From NCBI GenBank assembly GCA_963730395.1, contig CAVSSK010000031.1, positions 1-64,000 on the forward strand: a stretch of DNA of 64,000 nt, given 5' to 3'. The translations under genes and the position numbers were made by a program. The notes below the pieces were generated by a model. That model ran no database searches, was not told the origin of the DNA, and saw only the letters and a list, made by a program, of their open reading frames with translations. The stretch is from Bog-473 sp963730395. Its GTDB lineage: Bacteria > Actinomycetota > Acidimicrobiia > Acidimicrobiales > RAAP-2. Below, piece by piece: positions 26,266 to 34,589 of this stretch. How positions within the stretch are numbered: the first letter of the stretch is position 1; each line of letters starts with the position of its first letter.

Positions 26266-27647
26266 GCCGAGCACGCCGGCCGGAAGGTCGTGCCGTCGAG
26301 CGCCACGCGCAGCGAGCGGCCGTCGGCCGGCACCACTTCGACCGGTCGGGGTAGGTCGGCCAGCGTGAGCCCGTCGAGGAAGCGGCCTTCGTTCAGGCAG
26401 GCGTCGGGCAGCAAGCAGCGCGACGGCCCGGGGACACCTACCAGCGATTTGGCCACGTCCTCACCCGTGAGCAGGCCCGCCACTCCGATATTCCCCCCGA
26501 AGAATTCATTCGACACCACCCGCACCTCGATGTCGTCGCGGAGGTGGGAGTCCACCAGGGGCCCGAGCACGCGGGCACCGTACGTACCGGTCAGCACGGT
26601 CACGGGCCGAGCGTCGTTCCCCACAGCCTCGGTCGGCAGACGCGGCGCTCGGTAGCCCTCGGCCGGTGCGGCGTCGACCGAGGCGAAGAATCCGTGGCGC
26701 ACGCCCCCCGGACCTCCTGCCGCGGGCCGGGCGAAGGACTCGGCGAAGGAACGGGCCATTCCTATGCCGTTCTCGTGCTGCGGGAAACCTTCGTAGTGAC
26801 GGGCCGGCGGAAGTTCACGTCCCGCCAGTAAGTAGTACTCGTCTGCGGCAAAGACCATGCGGTGCCCGAGCGCCCGCCGGAACAACCGCTGCCATTCGTG
26901 GACCGTGTCGAGGACGCGTACTGCCTCCTCCTCGGTGTGCGGCCGCATCTCGGGTTCGTTGGAGTACCGGCTGAGACCGAGCGGCACGGCACCAACGCTT
27001 GCCAGCGATGGATAGAGATCCAGGATCCCGGCCAGCGTGTCCTCCAACGCGGCGCCGTCGTTGACACCCGGGCAGACGACGACCTGGCCGTGCACTTCGA
27101 TGCCACCGTCGAGGAGCACCTGCAACCAGCGCAGGCTTGTGGCGCCCTTCTGGTTGCGCAGCATGTGCGCCCGGAGCTCGGGATCGGTCGTGTGAATGGA
27201 CACGAACAGTGGGCCGAGTCGCTCGGTGAGGACGCGCTCGGCATCGAGCTCCGTGAAACGGGTGAGCGTCGTGAAGTTCCCGTAGAGAAACGACAGGCGG
27301 TAGTCGTCGTCCTTGAGGTAGAGACTTCGACGCATTCCCTTGGGCAGCTGGTAGATAAAGCAGAACGCGCAGTGGTTGTCGCAGGTGCGGATGCGGTCGA
27401 ACACCGCAGAGGACACCTCGACGCCGAAAGGCTCTCCCTCAGCCTTGTCGACGCGCACGAGCCGGGGCAGCGGCGCGCCGGCGCGGCGAACGAGGACGCT
27501 GAGGTCGGCCGCGTCGGTGAGGCGTTGGAAATCGATGACGTCGCGCGGCTCCTGCCCATCGATGCTCAAGAGCTCGTCGCCCGTGGCCAGTCCGGCCCGG
27601 GCTGCCGGCGACGCCGCGGTGACCGAAGTCACCGTGGGAGCTGACAT
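26262..27647 (-). CDS. DUF512 (PDZ and radical-SAM-like) protein
   Basis: A 461-residue protein of the DUF512/YtqA-like family, conserved next to der in many bacteria. An N-terminal PDZ-like domain (SPAARAGLATGDELLSIDGQEPRDVIDF) precedes a radical-SAM-type cluster motif, FDRIRTCDNHCAFCFIYQLPKGMRRSLY (C-x3-C-x2-C), and the DUF512 domain (LYGNFTTLTRFTELDAERV, VPLGLSRYSNEPEMRPHT, FAADEYYLLAG). The reaction is unknown. ATG 27647 is only 33 bp from the divergent ispH start, and a symmetric promoter lies between them. The apparently open frame continuing upstream to 29189 is antisense to ispH and not coding. Confidence 0.92.
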   Translation of the reverse strand: MSAPTVTSVTAASPAARAGLATGDELLSIDGQEPRDVIDFQRLTDAADLSVLVRRAGAPLPRLVRVDKAEGEPFGVEVSSAVFDRIRTCDNHCAFCFIYQLPKGMRRSLYLKDDDYRLSFLYGNFTTLTRFTELDAERVLTERLGPLFVSIHTTDPELRAHMLRNQKGATSLRWLQVLLDGGIEVHGQVVVCPGVNDGAALEDTLAGILDLYPSLASVGAVPLGLSRYSNEPEMRPHTEEEAVRVLDTVHEWQRLFRRALGHRMVFAADEYYLLAGRELPPARHYEGFPQHENGIGMARSFAESFARPAAGGPGGVRHGFFASVDAAPAEGYRAPRLPTEAVGNDARPVTVLTGTYGARVLGPLVDSHLRDDIEVRVVSNEFFGGNIGVAGLLTGEDVAKSLVGVPGPSRCLLPDACLNEGRFLDGLTLADLPRPVEVVPADGRSLRVALDGTTFRPACSA

Positions 27648-27652
27648 GGACC

Positions 27653-27675
27653 CCAGGTTACTGCCGGTAACCTGG
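27653..27675. promoter_or_regulatory. symmetric divergent promoter/operator between DUF512 gene and ispH
   Basis: CCAGGTTAC (27653-27661) and GTAACCTGG (27667-27675) are perfect 9-bp arms around TGCCG. Each arm contains TAACCT, a good -10 element, facing outward. On both strands exactly 7 bp separate TAACCT from the start codon (GTG 27681; ATG 27647), so both transcripts should be leaderless. No Shine-Dalgarno sequence fits in either 7-bp gap. Confidence 0.6.
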
Positions 27676-27680
27676 ACTTT

Positions 27681-28733
27681 GTGCCCGGAGTCGATCGCGT
27701 GATGCTGGCCGAGCCACGGGGGTTCTGTGCCGGGGTCGAGAAGGCGATCAAGGCTCTGGCCTGGATGGTCCGGGTCTTCGAGCCGCCGGTGTACTGCTAC
27801 CACGAGATCGTGCACAACCGGCATGTGGTCGAGCGGTTCCGGGACCAGGGTGTCGTCTTCGTCGACGACGTGGCCGATGTGCCTCCCGGGGCGCCCCTCA
27901 TGCTGAGTGCCCACGGCTCGGCTCCCGAGGTCGTCGAGGCGGCCCGGGCCCGGGGCGGGGTCGTCGTCGACGCCGTCTGCCCGCTGGTCACGAAGGTGCA
28001 CCACGAGCTCAAGGTGCGGAGCCGAAAGGGCTACACGGTCCTCTACGTCGGGCACGCCGGGCACGAGGAGGCGGTCGGCACTATGGCCGTCGCGCCCCAG
28101 TCGGTTCGCCTCCTCGAGAGGGAATCGGACCTCGAGGCGCTCGAGGGCCTGGCGGCTGACGGGACGCCCGTCGCCCTGCTGGCCCAGACGACGCTCAGTC
28201 ACGACGAGTGGCGCGGCCTCATGGAGGCGGCCCGTCGCCGCTTTCCGGACCTTTGGATGCCCAATCGGAGCGACCTGTGCTTCGCCACCACGAACCGCCA
28301 GGCCGCCCTGAAGGCCATCGCCTCCGAGTCTGACGCCGTCGTCGTGATCGGATCCGCCAACTCCTCGAACACCGTGGCACTCGAGAAGGTCGCCAAGGCG
28401 GGGGGTTGCCCCAGGGTCCTCCGGGTCAACGAGGCCGACGAGCTGCCCACGGACCTCAGCGGCACGGTGGGTGTGACGGCCGGAGCCTCGGCGCCCGAGG
28501 CCCTGGTCGACGAGGTCATCGCTCGCCTCGCACCGAGGGACGGGGTCACGGAGGTCACCGTGACGACGGAGGACGAGTATTTCCCGCCCCCGCCCGAGCT
28601 CCGGGAGCTGCTCCGCACCGTGGGCTCCACGCTGGGACTCCTCGCGGGTCGCCCGACACCCGGGCGAACGGATCCCGCCGCAGAGGACCGTGCCGTATCC
28701 GCAGCCGACGTACTGGACCTGCTGGCCTCCTGA
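27681..28733 (+). CDS. ispH: 4-hydroxy-3-methylbut-2-enyl diphosphate reductase
   Basis: A 350-residue [4Fe-4S] enzyme that performs the last step of the MEP isoprenoid pathway, giving IPP and DMAPP. The three cluster cysteines are in EPRGFCAGVEKAI, DAVCPLVTKVH and RSDLCFATTNRQ. HEIVHNRHVV, SAHGSAPEV, GHAGHEEAVGT and GSANSSNTVALEKVA are the substrate-binding blocks. The C-terminal extension (about residues 305-350, low complexity) is longer than average. GTG 27681 is probably leaderless. Upstream of an HD-domain gene (24 bp), possibly cotranscribed. Confidence 0.97.
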   Translation: MPGVDRVMLAEPRGFCAGVEKAIKALAWMVRVFEPPVYCYHEIVHNRHVVERFRDQGVVFVDDVADVPPGAPLMLSAHGSAPEVVEAARARGGVVVDAVCPLVTKVHHELKVRSRKGYTVLYVGHAGHEEAVGTMAVAPQSVRLLERESDLEALEGLAADGTPVALLAQTTLSHDEWRGLMEAARRRFPDLWMPNRSDLCFATTNRQAALKAIASESDAVVVIGSANSSNTVALEKVAKAGGCPRVLRVNEADELPTDLSGTVGVTAGASAPEALVDEVIARLAPRDGVTEVTVTTEDEYFPPPPELRELLRTVGSTLGLLAGRPTPGRTDPAAEDRAVSAADVLDLLAS

Positions 28734-28757
28734 TGCGCCCGGCGCGATGATTGTGGC

Positions 28758-29300
28758 ATGACGTTCACCCGCATGGACCAGTCGACGGCAGAGCAGTGGC
28801 AGCACATCATCGTCGAGTCGATTGAGCATCAGCCCCGAGTTGCCGACCGCGTGCTCGCCATGCTGGCGTCGCTCGAGGACATCACGGACGGCTTCGAGGT
28901 GGACCAGTTGGTGCACTCGCTGCAGACGGCGACCCGCGCCGAGGAGGCCGGGGCCTCCGACGAGGTGGTCGTGGCCTCGCTGTGCCACGACATCGGCAAG
29001 GCCGTGTCGGTCATGAACCATCCCCGCATCGCGGCGGAGATCCTCCGCGCCTATGTGAACGACGACACGTACCACATGATCCGGGCCCATCAGGACTTCC
29101 AAGGGAAGCACTACTACGAGTACCTCGGACAAGACCCGAACGCTCGGGACCAGTACGTCGGCGCCTCCTGGTACGGGTTGGCCGAGCAATTCGCCGACGA
29201 GTGGGACCAGACGAGCTTCGACCCCGACTACCCGACCAAGCCGCTCTCACACTTCGAGCCCCTCGTCCGCCAGGTCTTCGCCACGCCTCGGGCGTTTTGA
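28758..29300 (+). CDS. HD-domain phosphohydrolase family protein
   Basis: A 180-residue HD-superfamily protein: DQLVHSLQTATRAEEAGASDEVVVASLCHDIGKAVSVMNHPRIAAEIL carries the H...HD metal motif (CHDIGKA), and later HMIRAHQDFQGKHYYEYLG and EWDQTSFDPDY complete the fold. It resembles the phosphonate-utilisation-like HD proteins (MIOX/PhnZ neighbourhood) more than classic nucleotidases, but the substrate is unknown. The last base pairs overlap the TTG start of the GT2 gene. Confidence 0.8.
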   Translation: MTFTRMDQSTAEQWQHIIVESIEHQPRVADRVLAMLASLEDITDGFEVDQLVHSLQTATRAEEAGASDEVVVASLCHDIGKAVSVMNHPRIAAEILRAYVNDDTYHMIRAHQDFQGKHYYEYLGQDPNARDQYVGASWYGLAEQFADEWDQTSFDPDYPTKPLSHFEPLVRQVFATPRAF

Positions 29301-30127
29301 GCGCCCTGGGCGGCGCCACTTCGAGCGCCAGTATCCGCACCGATCCGGACCGGGCGCGCCGCGTCATCGAGGAGTCGCGCCGCGAGTTCGACCAGCGTCA
29401 TCCCGACGTGAAGCTCTCCCCCGCCGTCGGCCTGGTCTGTGCCTACGAGGAGGAGGCCAACATCGGTGCGGTGCTGGCGGCGATGCCGACCGAAGCGTGC
29501 GGCCTCGCCGTGACTACTCTCGTGGTCGTCGACGGCGGGAGCGACAAGACCGACCAGGTCGCCCAGGATTCGGGTGCAGTGACGTTCGTGTTGAGCGAGA
29601 ACCTCGGGCATGGCTACGCCCTGCGCGTCGGGTACTCGCTGTGCATAGAGCTGGGAGCCCAGTACGTCGTGACGCTCGACGCTGACGGGCAGAACGATCC
29701 TGCGGAGATCCCGGTCATGCTGCAGCCTCTGGTGGACGACGAAGCGGACTTCGTCGTCGCCTCGCGGGTCCTGGGCCGAGACACCACGACGGACCGCTTC
29801 CGCAAGGCGGGCGTGCGCGTCTTCTCGTGGCTCATGAGCGCCATGGGCCACACCAAGCTCACCGACACCTCCAACGGGTACCGGGCGCTCCGCGTCAGCA
29901 TGCTCGACGATGTGGCGCACCGACTGGTCCAGCCCCAGTACCAGACGGCGGAGCTGCTCATCATCGCGATGAAGCGCGGCTGGCGCGTCACCGAGCGCCC
30001 CACCGTGTGGCTGCCCCGGGCGTCGGGGACGACCAAGAAGGGCAAGAACTGGCTCTTCGGTGTCCGCTACGGACGGGTCGTGATCGAGACGTGGTGGAAG
30101 GTGCGCAAGGAGCCGCGGCACTCCTAG
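29297..30127 (+). CDS. family 2 glycosyltransferase (DPM synthase-like)
   Basis: A 276-residue GT-A enzyme. VGLVCAYEEEANIGAVLAAMP, TTLVVVDGGSDKTDQVAQ and YVVTLDADGQNDPAEIPVML include the DxD-like metal site; TDTSNGYRALRVSMLDDV and QYQTAELLIIAMKRGWRVTERPTVW complete the dolichol-phosphate-mannose-synthase pattern. It probably transfers a sugar to a polyprenol phosphate at the membrane. TTG 29297 overlaps the HD stop as TTGA, which decides the start. Confidence 0.85.
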   Translation: MSALGGATSSASIRTDPDRARRVIEESRREFDQRHPDVKLSPAVGLVCAYEEEANIGAVLAAMPTEACGLAVTTLVVVDGGSDKTDQVAQDSGAVTFVLSENLGHGYALRVGYSLCIELGAQYVVTLDADGQNDPAEIPVMLQPLVDDEADFVVASRVLGRDTTTDRFRKAGVRVFSWLMSAMGHTKLTDTSNGYRALRVSMLDDVAHRLVQPQYQTAELLIIAMKRGWRVTERPTVWLPRASGTTKKGKNWLFGVRYGRVVIETWWKVRKEPRHS

Positions 30128-30252
30128 GCCGCACCGTCGCCGGAGACGCCGACGGTCCGTGGTGGGCCCTCCGGGGCCGCGCTCAAGTCAGCCCCGACAA
30201 GGACGACAATGGTGAGGAGGCACCATCCACACGTCACGATTGCGAGGCTCTC

Positions 30253-30465
30253 ATGAGGAAGCGATCCCACCGTGGCACCCCGGCGTCGCCGGCGGGCGGA
30301 ACCGTCCGGTCCCGCTCCGTCCACGTCCTGAGGGACGAGGACGACCTCCGCCAGGCCCTCAAGCGAGCGGCCGAGTACGACCAGCGGACGGCCGACATGC
30401 TGCTGTCACGTTCGGCCCACTATCGGGCCCTGCTGTCCGAGCCCGAGCTCCCGGCCGCCGAGTAG
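30253..30465 (+). CDS. small basic hypothetical protein
   Basis: Not recognised. A 70-residue protein with a basic N-terminus (MRKRSHRGTPASPAGGTVRS) and a helical second half (DEDDLRQALKRAAEYDQRTADMLLSRSAHYRALL). It is followed by a bidirectional hairpin. The starts in front are weak; coding is suggested by composition and by the terminator behind it. Confidence 0.45.
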   Translation: MRKRSHRGTPASPAGGTVRSRSVHVLRDEDDLRQALKRAAEYDQRTADMLLSRSAHYRALLSEPELPAAE

Positions 30466-30471
30466 CCGCCG

Positions 30472-30491
30472 GGGGCGCTCAATAGCGCCCC
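30472..30491. terminator. bidirectional hairpin between convergent genes
   Basis: GGGGCGCT-CAAT-AGCGCCCC, a perfect 8-bp stem with a 4-base loop, lies between the small + strand gene (ends 30465) and plsC, whose stop codon sits inside it. No long T-run on either side, as is common in high-GC actinobacteria. Confidence 0.6.
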
Positions 30492-31213
30492 GTCCTGGCC
30501 TTGGCTTCGTCGTAGACCGCCTGGAGCTCCGGGACGAGTCTCTGCGTCGCCGCGTGCACGGCGGAGCGAGACACACGCCCACCGCCGGTGCGGGGGGGCG
30601 CCGGGATGGCGGGGCCGATCACAACCTGAATGGTGCGGGGCTTGGGGATGGCACTGCCCTTGGGCATGGCCAGGTCGGTCCCCCCGATGCCGACGGGCAC
30701 GATGGGCGCACCCGTGCGCGCCGCGAGGAAGGCCGCCCCCTCCATGAGGTCCTCGATCACCGGGCCCTCCCGCCTGGTCCCCTCCGGGAACAGCACGAGC
30801 GCCTGGCCCTTCCGAAGGACCTCCTCGGCGCGCTGAAGGGCCTCGCGGTCGGCCGACTCGCGATGCACGGGGAATGCCCCGACGGTGAGCAGGAGCCTGC
30901 CCAGCCACTTGTTCTCCCACATCTCGTCCTTCGTCATGAAGAAGAGCTTGCGCTCGGTGCAGAAGGCGGCGAACCCGAAGTCCGCGAACGAACGGTGCAC
31001 CGGAGCCAGGATCACGGGGCCCGTCTCGGGCACGTGCTCCTTGCCGATCACCTTGGGGCGGAACCAGGACCACAGCGCCGTGACGAAGATGGCGCGTTCG
31101 ACCCGGTACAGCGGGGTTCGCCTGGGGTCCACCTCGAAGGCCTGGTGGCGGCCCGGCGCCACAGCTCCCCCGGTCTCGCCCCCGGCCTCGGGCGCCGGGT
31201 CCGGTGTGCTCAC
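30479..31213 (-). CDS. plsC: 1-acyl-sn-glycerol-3-phosphate acyltransferase
   Basis: A 244-residue membrane-associated acyltransferase that makes phosphatidic acid. The catalytic motif is PVHRSFADFGF (HX4D), the acceptor-binding motif LVLFPEGTRREGP (FPEGTR), and IVPVGIGGTDLAMP completes block IV. The GTG at 31213 overlaps the aroA-cmk stop as GTGA, the usual junction in this operon; an in-frame GTG at 31219 is also possible. It is the last gene of the scpA-to-plsC run. An N-terminal Pro/Gly-rich segment of about 30 residues precedes the enzyme domain. Confidence 0.9.
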   Translation of the reverse strand: MSTPDPAPEAGGETGGAVAPGRHQAFEVDPRRTPLYRVERAIFVTALWSWFRPKVIGKEHVPETGPVILAPVHRSFADFGFAAFCTERKLFFMTKDEMWENKWLGRLLLTVGAFPVHRESADREALQRAEEVLRKGQALVLFPEGTRREGPVIEDLMEGAAFLAARTGAPIVPVGIGGTDLAMPKGSAIPKPRTIQVVIGPAIPAPPRTGGGRVSRSAVHAATQRLVPELQAVYDEAKARTGRY

Positions 31214-33129
31214 AGCCACGACAGCACCTCCTCGACCACATCCTGCACGCTGCGGCCCGTCGTATCGAGGCGGTGGGCGTCCTCGGCCTCGCGCAGCGGC
31301 GACGCGTCGCGGGTCGAGTCGATCCGGTCACGTCGGGCCACGCCTCCGGGTGACTCGTCGTTGCGACGCCGAGCCCGCTCCTCGGCGGAGGCCGTGAGGT
31401 AGACCTTCACCTGGGCGTGCGGGAACACCACGGAGCCGATGTCCCGTCCCTCGACCACTCCCCCGCCGTGTGCATCCGCCCAGGCCCGCTGGCGTTGGAC
31501 CAGATGGCGCCGGACCTCCGGGTTGGCGGCCACGATGGAGACGGCGCGGCCGACCTCGGGGGATCGGATGACGGCCGTGACGTCGAGCCCGTCGATGGTG
31601 ACCCGCTCCCCCACCTCGATGCTCGAGCCGGCGGCGAGCGCCGACACGGCGGCGCTGTCGTCCGGTGCGGTGCCGCGCTCGAGGGCGAGAGCGGCCACGG
31701 CCCGGTACATCGCCCCGGTGTCGAGGCGGTCGACTCCCAGCCGATCCGCCACGGCGGTCGAGACGGTGGACTTCCCGGCTCCAGCGGGACCGTCGATCGC
31801 CACCAGGAGGGGGCGTGGCCGGGCATCGCCCCCGTCGGCCACCCGCTCCAGGTCGTCGGCGAAGCCGGGATAGCTGGTCTCGACGGCGTCGAATCCGGTG
31901 ATGAGGCTGCGCTGGCCGGGCCGCGCCGCCAGGGCGGCCACCGCCCCCGCCATGGCCATCCGGTGGTCACCCCGACTGTCGAAGCGGGCGCCCCGTAGCG
32001 ATCCACCGACGCCGGTGACGGAGAGCGTGTCGCCTTCGACCGTGGCGGTGGCGCCGAAGGCCTGCACCATGTCCACCACTGCGGCCAGCCGGTCGACCTC
32101 CTTCACGCGTAACTCGCCCACGTCGGAGAACACGGTGGTCCCCTCGGCGACGGCCGCCGCCACGGCCAAGACGGGGACCTCGTCGAGCGAGGGGATCTCG
32201 GTGGCTCGGACTTCGGTGGCACGCAGCGGGCCCCATCGTGCCCCGATGGTGGCCGTTGCGTGGCCGTCGGGCTCGACCGTGAGGGCGGCACCCATGCGCT
32301 GGAGCACCGAGACGTAGCCGAGACGCGCCGGACCGTTGTACACCTCCACCACGGCCACGTCGCTGTCGGCGACGACGCACCCCGCCACGACGAAGAAGGC
32401 CGCCGCCGAGGGGTCACCGGGCACGGTCCGCTCGACTGGCTTCAGACTGGAGGCCCGGACGCGCACGACGCGACCCTCGCCCCACGGCTCGACGGTGATG
32501 TCGGCCCCCGCCTCGGCCAGCATCTCCTCGGTGTGGGTGCGGGTCGTCACGGGCTCGCGCACCACGGTGGTGCCGCTCGCCGAGAGCCCGGCCAGGAGGA
32601 TGGCCGACTTCACCTGGGCGCTGGCCACCTTGGCGGTCCAGTCGACGCCGCGCAGCCCGCCGCCCCGCACTCGCAGGGGGGGCAGGCAGCGCTCCCCGCG
32701 ACCGTGCACCTGCGCCCCCATCAGCGTCAGCGGCTCGGCCACGCGATCCATGGGGCGGCCGGAGAGCGACTCGTCGCCCACCAGCCCGGTCTCCCAGCCG
32801 AAGCCCGCGACGAGGCCGGCCAGGAGCCGCATGGAGGTCCCGGAGTTGCCGCAGTCGAGTGGTCCCGCCGCCGCGTGCAGTCGCCCACGGCCGCCGTGGA
32901 GCGCGACGCTCCCGTCGGGCTGGCGCTCCACGGAGACGCCCATCGCCTCGACGGCCGCCATGGACGCGGCGACGTCGGCGCCGTCCGACAACCCGTGGAT
33001 GACCGATGTCCCCTCGGCCAGCGCGCCGAGGAGCACGGAGCGGTGAGAGATCGACTTCTCTCCGGGCGTGCGCACCGTGCCCCGGCACGGCACACCGCCG
33101 TGCACGACGAGGATCCGTGGGGCGCTCAC
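31210..33129 (-). CDS. aroA-cmk: fused EPSP synthase - cytidylate kinase
   Basis: A 639-residue two-enzyme protein. Residues about 1-425 are 3-phosphoshikimate 1-carboxyvinyltransferase: GTVRTPGEKSISHRSVLLGAL, DCGNSGTSMRLLAGL, PMDRVAEPL, ASAQVKSAILLAGL, VPGDPSAAAFF, SLDEVPVLAVAAA, RVKEVDRLAA and SRGDHRMAMA. Residues about 430-639 are cytidylate kinase: LLVAIDGPAGAGKSTVSTAVADRL (Walker A), LDTGAMYRAVA, VVEGRDIGSVVFP, LTASAEERARRR. No stop or frame change separates them. GTG 33129 overlaps the tyrA stop as GTGA. It joins chorismate synthesis and CMP/dCMP phosphorylation in one polypeptide. Both active sites look complete. Confidence 0.95.
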   Translation of the reverse strand: MSAPRILVVHGGVPCRGTVRTPGEKSISHRSVLLGALAEGTSVIHGLSDGADVAASMAAVEAMGVSVERQPDGSVALHGGRGRLHAAAGPLDCGNSGTSMRLLAGLVAGFGWETGLVGDESLSGRPMDRVAEPLTLMGAQVHGRGERCLPPLRVRGGGLRGVDWTAKVASAQVKSAILLAGLSASGTTVVREPVTTRTHTEEMLAEAGADITVEPWGEGRVVRVRASSLKPVERTVPGDPSAAAFFVVAGCVVADSDVAVVEVYNGPARLGYVSVLQRMGAALTVEPDGHATATIGARWGPLRATEVRATEIPSLDEVPVLAVAAAVAEGTTVFSDVGELRVKEVDRLAAVVDMVQAFGATATVEGDTLSVTGVGGSLRGARFDSRGDHRMAMAGAVAALAARPGQRSLITGFDAVETSYPGFADDLERVADGGDARPRPLLVAIDGPAGAGKSTVSTAVADRLGVDRLDTGAMYRAVAALALERGTAPDDSAAVSALAAGSSIEVGERVTIDGLDVTAVIRSPEVGRAVSIVAANPEVRRHLVQRQRAWADAHGGGVVEGRDIGSVVFPHAQVKVYLTASAEERARRRNDESPGGVARRDRIDSTRDASPLREAEDAHRLDTTGRSVQDVVEEVLSWL

Positions 33130-34220
33130 GACAGATGCTCGGCCCGGCACCGGTAGCCGCGCGCCTCGATGGCCGCGGTCAGCGTCTCGGCGTCGGCGCC
33201 GTCGATGACCAGGATGAGCACGCCCCGCGGGCCTTCGGCCGAGTGTGCGATCTCGATGTCGTAGATGCCGATGCCGGCGTCAGCGGCGAGCGACGTGATC
33301 TCGGCCAGCACGCCCGCCCGGTCGGGGACCGGGATCCGCAGCTCGGCGAGGTGATCGGGGCGAACGACCCGGGCCGGGAGGTTGCGCCGGGCCGCGCTCG
33401 CCTTCTGGAGGACGCCGAGCAGCGCCTCGCGGTCCTGGGTGGCGACGCGGTCCCGCATGGCGGTCAGGTCGCTCACCAGCGCATCGAGCGCCTCCACGAT
33501 GGGGGATGCATTCTCCGCGCAGATGTCCGGCCAGATGCCGGGGTGACCGGCCGCGACACGGGTCATGTCGCGGAACCCGCCGGCGGCCAGACGCAGCAGG
33601 GCGGCGTCCTGCTCGGCTCCGGCACTGGCAGCGTTCATGAGCGTGGCGGCCACGAGGTGCGGCACGTGAGACACCATCGCCACCAGCCGGTCGTGGTCCG
33701 AGGCGGAGAGCACGAGCACGTCGGCGCCCAGGCTCATCACGACGCTCTTCAACCGGTCGAAGGCCCCGAGGTCCGTCGCCGCGGTCGGGGTGAGCACCCA
33801 CACGGCTCCCTCGAAGAGGTCGGGGTCGGCTCCGTGGAGGCCGATCTGCTCGGAACCCGCCATGGGGTGCCCCCCGATGAAGCGCGGATGGTCCGCCTCC
33901 TCCACGATGGCCGTCTTGACCCCGCTCACGTCGGTCACCACCAGATCGGGGCGGCGCCCCTCCTCGCGCAGGAAGCGACGGGCCACTTCGGCCACGGCGG
34001 TGGCCGGGGTGGCCACGAAGACGACCTCGGCGCCGGGGTCGTCGCCCGCCGCCTCGATCACCCCGCGCTCGAGTGCCTCGCGCATGTGGCTCTCGTCCGC
34101 ATCGAGCCCGGACACACACCAGCCGCGCCGTCGCAGCCCGAGGGCGATCGACCCACCGATCAGTCCCGTTCCGACCACGAGCGCTCTCGGGCGCGACCCG
34201 CCCTCAGTCGGGGAGGTCAT
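33126..34220 (-). CDS. tyrA: prephenate dehydrogenase with C-terminal ACT domain
   Basis: A 364-residue TyrA that converts prephenate to 4-hydroxyphenylpyruvate in tyrosine synthesis. The NAD(P) Rossmann motif is ALVVGTGLIGGSIALGLRRRG; VTDVSGVKTAIVEEA, RFIGGHPMAGSEQIG (substrate-binding GGHPMAG) and HDRLVAMVSHVPHLVAATL are family blocks. The ACT domain (RIPVPDRAGVLAEITSLAADAGIGIYDIEI) suggests feedback control by an amino acid. It overlaps aroH by 17 bp and aroA-cmk by 4 bp, forming an aromatic block. Confidence 0.95.
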   Translation of the reverse strand: MTSPTEGGSRPRALVVGTGLIGGSIALGLRRRGWCVSGLDADESHMREALERGVIEAAGDDPGAEVVFVATPATAVAEVARRFLREEGRRPDLVVTDVSGVKTAIVEEADHPRFIGGHPMAGSEQIGLHGADPDLFEGAVWVLTPTAATDLGAFDRLKSVVMSLGADVLVLSASDHDRLVAMVSHVPHLVAATLMNAASAGAEQDAALLRLAAGGFRDMTRVAAGHPGIWPDICAENASPIVEALDALVSDLTAMRDRVATQDREALLGVLQKASAARRNLPARVVRPDHLAELRIPVPDRAGVLAEITSLAADAGIGIYDIEIAHSAEGPRGVLILVIDGADAETLTAAIEARGYRCRAEHLS

Positions 34221-34578
34221 CGCGGAGCCCTTGGGCGCCGTGGAGGTAGACGTGGTGGATCTCGTGGCGGGACTTGGTGGTGTGCACGTGGAGGAGCACC
34301 CTGATGCACAAGGGCATGGAGCCAGGCACTGCGATCTCCGCCGCGCAGAGCAGCGGCACGGCGCCGAAGCCGATCTCGCGGATGGCGGTGGCCGGGAAGG
34401 TGCTCGTCACGTCGGCCGTGGCGGTGAAGATGAGGCTGACGATGTCGTCCTCGACCAACTCGTTGCGGGCCATGATCTCGAGGATCAGCTCCTGGGAGCG
34501 TTCGGTGACCTGGGCCACGGTGTCGGCATCGACCGTCGTGGCCCCGCGCAGACCCCTGACCGTGAGAGCGGGTGCCAT
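34204..34578 (-). CDS. aroH: chorismate mutase, AroH class
   Basis: A 124-residue AroH-type (trimeric barrel) chorismate mutase that makes prephenate for the adjacent TyrA. VRGLRGATTVDADTVAQVTERSQELILEIMARNEL contains the conserved RG.RGATT; ISLIFTATADVTSTFPATAIREIG and PLLCAAEIAVPGSMPLCIRVLLH are the active-site blocks. The ATG at 34578 fits. It is 11 bp downstream of rluB and in the same run. Confidence 0.95.
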   Translation of the reverse strand: MAPALTVRGLRGATTVDADTVAQVTERSQELILEIMARNELVEDDIVSLIFTATADVTSTFPATAIREIGFGAVPLLCAAEIAVPGSMPLCIRVLLHVHTTKSRHEIHHVYLHGAQGLRDDLPD

Positions 34579-34589
34579 GGCGGGTCACT

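Noticed and set aside
27648..29189. Long minus-strand open frame continuing upstream of the DUF512 gene to give a 975-residue protein
   Set aside because: It is antisense to ispH and the HD gene, and its translation is Gly/His/Arg-rich without domains. The natural start with a promoter is at 27647.
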